Below, one piece after another: positions 20,901 through 32,500 of a stretch of DNA of 64,000 nt (its first letter is position 1; each line of letters begins with the position of its first letter). This stretch comes from Asterochloris sp. CNOR1 (Eukaryota > Chlorophyta > Trebouxiophyceae > Trebouxiales > Trebouxiaceae): assembly GCA_963969365.1 (NCBI GenBank), contig OZ017761.1, positions 1,178,001-1,242,000 of the forward strand, given 5' to 3'. The translations under genes were made by a program, and so were the position numbers. The notes below the pieces were generated by a model that was not told where the DNA came from, did no database searches, and saw only the letters and a program-made list of their open reading frames with translations.

Positions 20901-23136
20901 ATGAGAACAGGTAGCACACTACCTGCAGGTGCAATTTCCGGATCCTGCACAAGCTGCAGCTCGAGATTGAAAGGGAGACACCACTCGGTGACAAGGCATA
21001 ATCGGTCTGGGGAAGCTAGCTGGCGCCCAGCAGAAGTGGAACACGCAGGAAGGAGGCAGCATGCGCACCTCCAGTGTGCAGCAGGACTCTTCTCTGGCTT
21101 TCAGAAAAGCGCCTCGCCAGATCAGGGCAATGCTGAGCCACAGCAGAAGCCAGCCACTGCGAAGGTCGAGATGCCAGGTGACGCTTGCAGTTTGCACTCA
21201 ACATGGGCTGGGCCTGCTCATGACCGGTTGCCTGACTTTTTGCAGGATTTCAAATCGTTCAAAAAACAGAGAACTACACCCTGCGGCTGTACGAGGTGAG
21301 CAGGGTTCCACCATGGTGCCTGCCTGTTGCTTGCATGCTGCATGTCTGCTGCTGCCAGCCATGGGGCTGTCACCTGTTTGGGTTCCATTCTTCCTAGAAT
21401 GGTGCTACCTCAGCTAGCCCTGCCTGCACATAGAAGCCGTTGTTGCTCACATCTGTTGCCAATCTGCCACTGCCGCCTCATGCACCCGTTACAATTTGCT
21501 TCTGCCTGGCAGTAGCCTGGCTCACTGGCATTCGGTCCTGCCTGCACCCTCTACCAGGCCAGGCATTACTGCCCGTCCCACATTCACACTGTCACTCGTT
21601 TTGGCAGATGGCTCTAAGCTGCAGGTTGTCACCTCCATTGTGCTGCCCTGTGCAGACGTACCATTTTGCCTGGTGTCCTTACACAAGACGGGATGAGGGC
21701 TGGCTGGCGCTTGGCGGGTGGGAAGTGATGTTGATGCTGAGAATCATCTTGCAGGCCAGCCTGCATGGACCTATGCAACTTCAGTGCGAGTGGTCCATTG
21801 ACACAAGCTTGTTTACAGCAGAGGGACTACCAGACGCTGTCGTAAGAGCAACAGCTTTGGCAAGAGCCTGTGGTATGCCTGCAGATACATGGACGGGGAG
21901 AACACAGAAGGAGCCAAGTTCTGTGAGACACAGCCAGTGTTCATGAGCTATAATCCTGACGTGAGTCGTACTCAATCAGTACTGTGCACCGTGCATTACG
22001 GTGCTCTCAGGAAGGGGAGCAGCCACAGCAGCTCCATCAGCTGATGCCAAAGTGTATGGTACACACAAGGAAGCCTGTCTACTGCTGTTCTGCACGTGCT
22101 AGATACTACGTGGTCTGTAAACGGCTGGCATTCCATTTCAGCGCTCACGCTTGCTTCGACATGCTTGGTCAGCCTCATGAGTTTTGACCTCCCCTATGCA
22201 GGGCTCCAAGCACATGTTGCTGTATGTGGGCTCTCGGCGTGATCAGGCGGCTGCAGATCAGGTTGGGTTCACAGAGGCCTCACCTTGGTTGCGCCACTGA
22301 ACCCTCAGACCATACTGGCATCTGGGCGCTGCCTCCTGTGTCTGACTGCTGCCTAGGAGAGGCCTCCACCTGACCCCCCAATGCAGCAGGCAACCTAAGT
22401 CGCTCTTGATGGCAAGTGTCATGGCTGGCTGCTGTGCAGAAGGAGCACAGTGCCCTTCAGCAGGTGCCGCCAGCACCCACGCAGCCAGACGTGGGACTGG
22501 ATGTGGGCGGTGGAGAGGTGGGCACCTCCAGTCATGCATGTTTGCTAGTCATAGGATTGGTGGGTCCTGCGACTGCTGACAGCCTGATGTGAAGCTAATG
22601 GTGAGGTGGTCAGCTGTGGCTGATGAACTCCTTTGTTCCCTTCGGCAACTTGCAGTTGACTACATCACATGCATGCTTGGGTGCAGTGTGACAAGCAACG
22701 CATCAACACCTAGGTGGTCTGCACTACAGGCTGTGGCTTCAGGTTGGGGCTGCACTGGTGGGGCTCTCCAATTGATGGATGTCTAATTGTCAGGGAGGTG
22801 TTCTTGGTCAGGATGCACCTCTATGCTATAAGGCAAGCCATGTGCCTGCAGGTTGTGGCTGTGGCGCAGTTTGGTGGGTCCGCCACCAAGGAAAGCACAG
22901 AGCTGGCAAGGCGCAGGCTAGCTGCAGCTCTCCAAGCAGGTGTGAGAGGGCATGTGTTCTGTGTATCTCTACTACTAGTGTGTGCATTACCACTGAAACA
23001 TGGGCCCTGTCCACATGCAGATGGCATCGAGCTGGGACTTCAGGAGCAGGCTGGCAAATTCAGGCTGGCCCAGTATGGCCCGCTCAACTCCTTGAAACCC
23101 CGAGTGAATGAGATCATGCTCAAAGTTAGAGTGTGA
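20901..23136 (+). CDS. SOUL family haem-binding protein
   Basis: Eight exons fit in frame: 20901-21177, 21246-21295, 21656-21717, 21885-21960, 22202-22261, 22464-22517, 22852-22939, 23021-23136; 260 residues. The SOUL domain begins at KVEMPGFQIVQKTENYTLRLYE. It continues PYTRRDEGWLALGGYMDGEN, TQPVFMSYNPDGSKHMLLYV, and after a Pro-rich loop EVVAVAQFGGSATKESTEL and FRLAQYGPLNSLKPRVNEIM. The order matches SOUL/HBP proteins, which bind tetrapyrroles; in algae some sit in plastid or eyespot preparations. About 90 N-terminal residues before the domain are Ser/Arg-rich and could be a transit peptide. The haem ligand cannot be assigned. The start at 20901 is the furthest upstream in-frame ATG and is provisional. 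Confidence 0.85.
22724..22772 (+). repeat. Acceptor copy before SOUL exon 22852-22939
   Basis: CTACAGGCTGTGGCTTCAGG at about 22724 resembles the true junction CTGCAG|GTTGTGGCTGTGG at 22846, and the match continues into a GGTGGG run. The step is about 121 bases. Confidence 0.6.
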
Positions 23137-23500
23137 CATGCCTAGCAGTGCCAGACCCCATGTCACATGGTGCCCATGTTGTTGTGTTGTGCAAGGGGAT
23201 ACATCATTATGAGCATTCCCTGATAAACTGATTGCAGTTCAGCCATGTTGCTGCTGAAACAACAGAACACGTTCATCATGCCTGAAGCGGTATGCATCAA
23301 CTGAGGCAGAAAGCCAGAGCACTGCCCCTGCCAATGTTCAGCAACTGGTCTGATGACAGATAGAGGTGGAGGGCTGTACACCTAGTGCAGTCTTGTAAGG
23401 GATCTTTGATTGAGGGCGCAATGAGCCAGAAGGGAGATGTTTTAAACAAAAAATAATGTCAGCAACAGTTGTCAGCATGGTTGAGCGGAAGCCCCAGTTA
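23137..23500. other. Convergent intergenic region (SOUL / ABCG 3' ends)
   Basis: Presumed 3'UTRs of the SOUL gene (plus) and ABCG transporter (minus). No open frame with a recognisable product and no repeat seen. Confidence 0.5.
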
Positions 23501-26500
23501 CTACCGCTTCTGGAAGTTCAACTGCACAGCACGAAAGTGGCAACGTGCAGCCATGGGTGTGCTGCTGCAGCACTTTCCATGACATCTTTGACGGCCACAC
23601 CTCAGTGTGAGGCACTGTGCAGCACAAGAGAAACAGACCCGGCAAAACAAACTACCAAAAGCTCATCAAGCGAAAACCATACCCAGGAAAGCCCACACCA
23701 CCACTCCAGCCTCAGCTCCTCACCTTTTTCATGGCAAAGGCTCCCAGAGCCCAGTAGATGATACACCATGAAAGCAGGATGGCTGAGACCTGCCCCAGGA
23801 AGCCATAGCTGTACTCGAAACGATCCAGCAGGAATTCGGGCACGGTCTGCTGCCCGCCACCATTCCGCAGGGTGACCACCTTCCAATGGACGTCGCCCAG
23901 ATTGCTACCCACCAGCCCGTCTGCAGGCAGGGCAGATGGGGGTGCTGCACTGTATTGATCTGATGGGCAGGGCATGCTATGGTCCCTAGCATGCTGTGAG
24001 ATGGCAGGCGGGGATGCAGTTGCAACTGCGCTGTCTGGACAGCTCAGACAGACAGGCACCAGTGGCGAGAGGCATGCATACACACCAGCCTTCAGGATGC
24101 AGCCAGAATTGATGAGGCACAGTGATGCAAAGCAAGAATGATTGCTGTTGACATTTGACAGAGCTAACTGTCCGCAGCTAGCTTTGAACCAAGCAGTATC
24201 CCTGCCCAGTGGCAGAGCGTCCATGCGCAAGGTGGCTGCCCATGACAGTATGCAGGCTATGCTGTGACAGTATGCAGGCTTTGCGGTGGCAGTGTGCAGG
24301 CTAAGGAGCTTGATCTATGGTGGCAGTGGTCAGCCTACTCACACAAAGTCCAGGCCACAGGATTCAGGTAGTACTGCAGGACAGCAGGTGCAGGGCCGTC
24401 AGCAGGGAGTGCTAGAAGCTGCAATCATTTCGGCAGGGAAGCACAAGCATGGACAGCCGTGTGTTGACACTTTAAGCACTGGAATGCGCAAGAAACCAGC
24501 CAATGTGGGCATGCCCACAGGCCAAGCATGCACAGAGCAGCCAGCAGGGCAAGGCAAGATATAAACTGATGTGCGAGAGGAGCAGGGCCAGCATCGTTGC
24601 GTCAACGCAGCACTGCATTGTCGCAGCACCCACCATCCAGACCCACCACCCAGGCAGGGATCCACGGGCGACGACAAAGCCGGCAAACAGGTTGAAGATT
24701 CCTGCAGCAACAGTGCGCAGTGTGTCTAATTACCCAGCAGAAAGGCTGCACATTCAAGCCGATGAGTCTCAGAAGCTGGGCATAAGCAGCTGCCAGTCTA
24801 CAGTCAACACAACAGATGACAGACACAAGCCAGACAAAGGGCATGATGAGGGTGCTCGTGTGAGCACAGTACGCCGCCAGCGCAACATGAAATATGGGGT
24901 CAAGGCGTACCATAGAAGGCGCCTGAGAGCACAGCTGCCACCAGCAGGTTGGGTGTCACCGCCACACAGGCGATCCCGTAGAAGTTGAAGTACATGAGCG
25001 TGAGGAACATGAACCTGCATGGGCCAGGCCAGACATCTTCACCACTGTCTCTGGTCCCTACTGGACCTGCCTGGGAGGCAGGGCCATCAGCGCGGACCAG
25101 ACTGGCTGGCTGGTGTGCACTGCTGGAGACAGGCATGCTCTGCATCAAGTATTGGGGGCGGGTGCTTAATGTGACTGAGCCTACAGGGACAGGCAGCAGG
25201 CTCGCCAACGCTGGAAGCAGGTGTCGTCTACTGTGGAGTCAGAGGGGCGCACTGACACCAACCAGCCAGAGCCACAGCGCGGGTGCTTACCAGAGGTACC
25301 AGAACCACTTAGCCGGGGACATGTAGAACCATGCCATAGGGTAGGTGATGGCTGCAGGCACAAGGGGGAGGCACTGAGAGGCCAGCCACAGGTGCTAGTG
25401 TGAGGGCATCGAGAACATCCTACTAGAACCTGGGCCCATTGCCGGCCATGCAGCTTGGTGCCAGCCATCATCTGACAGCATGTGTTGGCGTCTGCAATGA
25501 CCTGACTGAAAGCACTGCATGACTTTGCTTGCAACAATGCAGCCCCTACCTGTGTACATGATGGTCTGAACCAGGAGGTAGGAGATCTCAATAACAGCCT
25601 GCAGGAGACATCGAGCCAGTCAGCTGCCGCTCAAGGAGGCCAACGCTCAGCTTGCTGCCACAGCAGCAGCATGGCTGCTGGCAGAGTTTCAGGCAACCTG
25701 CACATGCGCAGGCCCACTGCAGGCTGCTAGATTGCAGCACAAGAAGACATTAAATCGATGCAAAGGGAACCAGTCTTGCTGAGACGCAATGCATTCGTGA
25801 AGAATCATCCAGCACTGGTTTCTGGGCAGGCAGATATATATACACAGCAGTCGTCAAGCTGGCCACTCACAATTCCTAGGTACCAAGGGGCAACAGAGTA
25901 CATGCCGGCTGCACGCTCCCTGTAAAACACGGCCCTCTCATTGGAGAAGATTGGCTGCACGAAGATGCTGTTCATGATACCCAGCTGCAGGCAGAGAGGG
26001 GAGCGTCTCGCTGGTCAATGGTTGGAAGCTGAAGGTCAGCAGGGCATGCCTTGGCAGGCCTTGACAACAACAAAGATGCACACACGGGAGGCGCCAGAGG
26101 GCACATGAAGCAGCAGAGGGCCTTGCCCCCTGGAGATGCCCCGAGCCCCGTGTGTGTGCAGTCAGCAGGCAGGCCAGGCAGGCTGCAGGGGGAGCTACAG
26201 CAGCAAGCAGGCTCAGTGTCAAGACTCACAAAGAGGACTGCAGTGTAGAGGGCGCCCAGAATGTTGTACAGGTCCTGCTCTGTCTCTCTGCAGCAGAGCA
26301 CACATGAGTCCTCAGCTTGGCACCCACTAGAGACATATGCAGAGCGGGGGCATGGGTGCCAGGGCAAGTGATGCCCGGATCAACAAGCAGGCCTGCAGTG
26401 CCTTGTGGCACGCAGCAGGCTGATGCCTGGCATGAACAACCTGACAGTGCTTGCAGCAGGTGATGGATGCCTGAGGAAGCATGCGCCTGAGGAAGCATGC

Positions 26501-29500
26501 GAGCTTGCACTGCCGACTGAATGTGAGCATCACAGGCACAGCGCAGGGCTAAAGATGCCACTCACGACTTGCCGCCCAGGCGCCAAAAGACAGCACCAAA
26601 GATGAGGCCGATGCCCAGTGTGAACGAGAACCTGCAAGGGCAGTGACAGCTACCCTGGAAATGCGGCCGGGGCCAGCAACAACCCCAGCAATGTTCGGGC
26701 CACAGCTTGACTCCGTGCAAAATGAGCTACATGTCTGAGGCACCGACTTCCAGCACCACAGCACACATTCGTCTGCATGCAGCCTGACCAGCAGCCAAGC
26801 CTGTAGGACAGACAGCAGCGCTGTGGCTCGTTGAGGCAGGAACAGCACAGTGAGCTCACCTGACACCATTGTACTCTGGCAGGCGCCAGTAAACAATGTT
26901 GAACTTCCACAGCATGATGCGGAACTGCTCCATGAAGCCACGGGCATACACGCTGCAGCCAGGCAGCACACAACTCACTACACACAGCTGGGGACACTGT
27001 TCTGCTGTGGCTTGGGGACAGGCACTTGGCAGCACACAGATCAGTGCACATAGCTGGGCACACTGCCCCTGCTGTGGCTTGGGGACAGGCACTTGGCCTG
27101 TGCTGTGCTGCCTAGCTGCACACACCCAGACATTTACATGGGCCTGGGCTGGTTAAGCAGCATTGCTGGCAGCAGCGGCGTGGGCGGTATGTACAGCTTG
27201 AATGCTCTGGCTGCTCTGCTGATGAGTGGGTCGGCATGGCATGGCAACCAACAGGTGCGGCGTGGGAACAGCCACCCTTCACGCTGCAGGTGCCAGCATC
27301 ACATACAATCCAGGGTCTTCAGCAGGTGCAGCATGGGAATGCCCACCTCTCAGGCTGCAGGTGCCTGCTTCATGACAGCAGCCAGGCTGCAGCACCCCAA
27401 GGTGTACACAGACACACAGTCATTCATCAGTGCCTCACCTGTCAAAGCTGAGATCCTCTACCCCCTCGCGGGGGGCAGCCTCTGCCTTGACAAGAGCGTC
27501 ACGGTCCCTAGACATGGCAGAGAGACATGATCTGTGCAGCATGGACTTTGAGCAGCATTGCAGTGATGCTGTATTGGTTGCCAGCACCCTGTCTGCAGCG
27601 AGGCAGCTGCCAAGATGGGATGTGCAGAGCAGTGTCCAGTGGGCAGCTCATTTGCTATCCCCGAGGACAAGCCATGCAGATGCAGGCGGTGCTTTGGGGG
27701 CTGCCTGGTGTGTGCACGCAGCTGATTCAAGCAGGTGCCCAGGTGATGGATGCAGAAGCAACAGGAACAGAGTGTTGACAGGCTGCTGCACACAGCACAG
27801 GGGCAACCTGCCAGCGCATGGATGCTGTGCAGCATGGGAGCTGCCCCAGGAAAGGCTGCTGCACGCAGATGCATCACAGTGACAGGCAGCCAGCGCATGG
27901 ATGCTGCGCTGCACCCAGAAGCTGCACCATGACAGGCTGCTGCAGATGCAGCACCAGGGGCAGGTGGCTCACTTGGCCAGCTGGCTGTTGCGATAGACCT
28001 CAGCAAAGTCCACCTGCAGACGGTCCTCCTGGCCAGGAGTGGTGATCTCCAGCATCCTACAGGTCAAGAGCAGCTGAGCCATCAGGCTAAGGTCGGCCAA
28101 GCAGTGGCTGTTGGCATAACACTAAGCAATCCCGCACTTGATGTACACCAGGGATTGTGCACGAGCAGGCCCTGCATGCATGACAAGATGCACGAAGGCT
28201 GACAGGGCACGCACCATGTGGCAGGGTTGAGCCCCTCACGAATACGGGGTACTCCTTGCACAGCCTCATAGTAGTCGATCAGGTCTGCAGAGTCGTGTCC
28301 GAGGGGGCCTGCAGGAACAGCAGGGCCATGCCCTTCCGCAAATGGGTTCACAGACTGCCTGAGGATCTGGAGACAACAGGCGAGATGATGTCCTGCACGA
28401 AGAGCTGGAGGCCACGCAGCTGTTCAGGATGCACCTGTGAGTCAAGGCTGGGCTTGTGTGCTGGCATCACCAGGAGCACTCCTCCACAGGCACAACGGCC
28501 GGCACCCAAGCAGCACTGCCCAGGCCAGCTGGCACAGGAGTGCAGCTTCATGCAGTGCCACCAGCACAGTGCAGTGCTGCGGCGCCCAGCATGTAGCAAG
28601 GCACACAGACGCACAGCACTGCAGGTCCCAACAGCACAAAGTGGCGTGCTTCAAGTGTGCCCACCTGCATAGATGGTCTCTCCACCACGCTTGAGCAGCA
28701 GCAGCTCATCGAAGGACTCAAAGATGTCAATGCTGGGCTGGTGGATGGTGCACACCTGCGACACAGTGCGTTTTACAGTCTGACCACATCAGGATGCCAC
28801 GCTGGTGGTAGTACATCATTGGATCCAGGGCTGCAGACAACAAGCGGTGCTGAAGGCTCTGTGCAGCAGCAGAGGGCTGATGGTGATTACTTCTCACAGT
28901 TTCAGACAAAGGGTCTGGCACTCACGATGGTCCTGCCCGTGTTGACGATGTTGCGTACTGTCCTCATGACAATAGCAGCAGCACGGGCATCCAGGCCTGC
29001 AGCAGCAGTGAGGTTTGTCAGCACAGTGCTGATGCACACAGGGTGATGTGTCCTCCCAAACCGGCCCAGAGCCCGGTTGGCAAGCTACAGGTAGTGCAGA
29101 ACGGGTCCCCAGGAATGCCACAGGCAGCAAGCAGCCCACAGAAGGCACCTACCTGACGTCGGCTCGTCCATGAACACAATGGAGGGATTGGCTACCTGCA
29201 GGACGGCGCAGGGCTTGGAGTTCAGACTCCACACCAGTGGTAGGAAAAACGGTCCTGGCAGTCTTGCACATGACAGCCCTATGCAGGGTGTTTCTCTAAT
29301 TGCTGTGTGCTGGATAACCTATAGCATGTGACTGTTCAGCAACATGCAGTTGATGCAGCGCCCCTGGCAGCGCTGACCTGGCTTCCAGCCCTGCAATGCT
29401 GCTGGGGACAGCAAGACTTACATTGCACATCAGTGCCACTGCAGACAACCACAACACAGTGCACGGTTGCGCACCAGCTCGACAGCAATGGTCAGACGCT

Positions 29501-32500
29501 TCCTCTGCTCCACGCTGAGCCCGCTGACGCCTGGCACACCCACAACTGCATCGCGCAGACTGCCCAGCTCCACCAAATCCATGACCTCATCCACGAAGGC
29601 AGTAATGGTATTGCTATCAACCTGCAGAGTGGCACAGCTGCAATCACCGACCCAAGGCACCAACAGTGCAAGCACAACCCCCAAACTGCAGGTCGTCCTA
29701 GCACAGCCACACAGGCATACAAATGGTACACTCAATCTGCAGGGTGGCACAGTCTCAGGCAGAATGAGACCGCCACATGGTCAAGGCTTGAGCACAATGC
29801 CTTTGGCGGTGGACAGCGACATCTCCAACAGTGAAAGCAGCACGCAGGGGAGCAGCCCGGGTGGGCAAGGTGCAAGGTGCTTCACACCTGATGCAGCCCA
29901 AGCATGTAATGAACTTACCCCCTTGCTGAAACGCAGACGGCCAGAGAACAGCAGAGCCTCCCTGATAGTCGTCTGAGGAGAGTGGACCTGCAGGCAGGAG
30001 GATGCACCAAAGGCTCTCAGCACACCTGGACAGCCACGCCTCTAGGCCTCACTCAGCACACAGCTAAGGCGGAAGGCTCATGCAGCCTGCTATGGGCGTG
30101 CCACGCATCTGTCAGGATTTGGCGTGTGGGTCATTGCGGGACCTTAATAAGCAGTGCCACCAGCAGAAGTGTAAAGCCTCTGGCTCACGTCAAACTGCTC
30201 CACATAGCCTGACACTCTGGCAAAGGTTTCCTGCTTCTTAGGATAGCCATTGATCCTGATGTCACCCTGTATGATGCCACCTGCAGCAAGACAGGGCAGC
30301 TGTCAGGCCCCTGGCTTGGCAATATAGGAGGAGCATTGGGACAGCATGGAGGTAATGGATGTTGGTGTGCTACGCGCCCAGCAACAGTCATTGAGCTGAT
30401 GGGACACCCATCAGACAGGTGGGCAGCACAGGCATTCAGACCTGTCTTGCGACCAGCCAACACGTCCATAAGGGTGGTCTTGCCAGCACCAGAGACGCCC
30501 TGCAGACAGCAGACTGTATGTCAGTCTGCTGATCCCCGTTGGCTTAAGCTGAAATGTTGCAGGCCTGCCTAGCTCACCATGAGGCAGGTGAGGATGCCAG
30601 GGCGAAAAGCGCTGGTGATTCCCTGCAGCAGCTCCAGCTGATCCTTGCCATCCACCTTCTTGATGGTAGGCAGGGATTTGCCTGCAAGGGCCTGCAGACA
30701 CATATGGTGTGAGACAATTTGGTCGACAATGTTGACGGGCGCCCGACATGCTAGCCTGAGCCTGCTGAGAGCAACCACAACTTTGATGCTTAGCCGCCAA
30801 GCGTTCAAGACAACAAACTGGCAAGCAGGCACACCCAGCTGCGGAGCGACCACTTGCACAGGCAGGGAGCGATGCCTGACAGAGTCAGCAGAGAGCCCCC
30901 TGGCTGTAAATGTGCCCCACACGCTAAGCAAGGAACTGTGTGTTCTGCAGCTTTCTCCTCCCCGGCGATAGCACGCCATGGCAGCCCCATGTCGGGCGTG
31001 AGGCACCCACCGCAGGGACATCCACGAAGTAGTGCATGTTGTCAAAGCTCATGGTCAGGGGCTCGAAGGGAAGCACCATGCCGCGCTCAGTTCCCCCAGC
31101 GTCTGCAACGCCGTTGGCCCCATCGCCGGGTGTCCCCTCTGCAAAGCCTGATGACTTTCCGGAGGTGGGGCCGTCTGCAGGCGGCTTGTTGCTGTCAGGG
31201 GACATACAAAGGTTGTGGACTGGCTGGGGATCAGGCATGTGCGGTCAGGCTCAGAGCGCATGGGACTCGCTTGTTGCCAAGCAGCCTGAAGCCAGTGAGC
31301 AGGCAAACGCAGAGAGCAAGTGCTGGTTGGAAGCAGGCTGACACAAGCACATGTGCGACAACAGCCACCCAGCGTGCAGGCATGGCCACAAAGCTCCTGG
31401 AAGGCTTGCCAAGCTGCCAAAAATCACAGCATGCAGGATAGCCGCCCTCATGAGAGGTCAGTGCTGGCTGCAGCATGCAAGGCACCTCAGCCTTCCATAC
31501 GCTGCAATCGATTGTCAAGTGCTGACCTGTCTGAGGATAGCCTGGAGCAGCAGCGCCATTGGGAACTGTGCCATTTGTGCTGGGCTGGCTGCCGTCCTCA
31601 GCGTAGGATTGGAGGCCCTGCAGCACAATAAACACTGAAAAATTGTGCTCAATGCTTGCATTGACCCTGCAGTTGGTTTGGCATGCAACAATCCTATTGC
31701 CTTTACGCTTGCACAGAGAGGCAAGCACCCAGAAGGTGTTAAGGGAGGCACCATGCAGAGCAACAGTGCAACTGCAGGCTGCTGTGTCGTGGAGCAACAA
31801 GCCTGCAGCAGGCCCAAAGGTCACAAGACAAGCCTTCATGCGGTGCGTGCCAGCAGATGTTGGCAGAAGTAACAGGTAGATCACCTCTGCCTCTCCACCC
31901 ACCAGCTTCTTGGAGCCCCCAGGACGCTGCAGCTCGAGGCTGCCCTGGGAGACGTTCATGCTGTGCCGAGAGGTAGGGTCAATACTGCGCCGAGAGGTAG
32001 GGTCAATGGATCTGCGGCAGTACAGAAAAGCTTGATTCACCACTGCCGGAAAGGGCACAGCTTTGGCACTCCAGTCATTTCCCAGAGCAGTTGTCTCACA
32101 TTGCAGTTCTGCTGCCAGACAGGCAGAATCAGTAGTGCACATGCAACCCCTTGTGACGTGTTGCCTTCCATGTCGGGGCCGTCTGGCAGGTCATGGTTCT
32201 AGGAACACAGGCTGCCGCAGATGCTCAGCCCAAGCAGCATGCCCCAGCTGCATCTTAGGAGAGGCAGCCCCCTGACGGCAGCAATCTCACCTCTGACTGC
32301 CAGTGCCGATGGCGCGACTGCTCATGTGCTTGGACGCATATTTCTGCAGCGCCATCCTGCGCTGGCTGGTGCGCTCCTGGTCCTGCAGTTATTCAGCGTT
32401 GATTCAGCTGTTCAATTGAGCTACATATCGAGAGGGCCAGGCTGCTGTGTCTAACCATATTTGAGGGTCCTTGATGTAAGCAACAGCTGCAACCAGAGGG

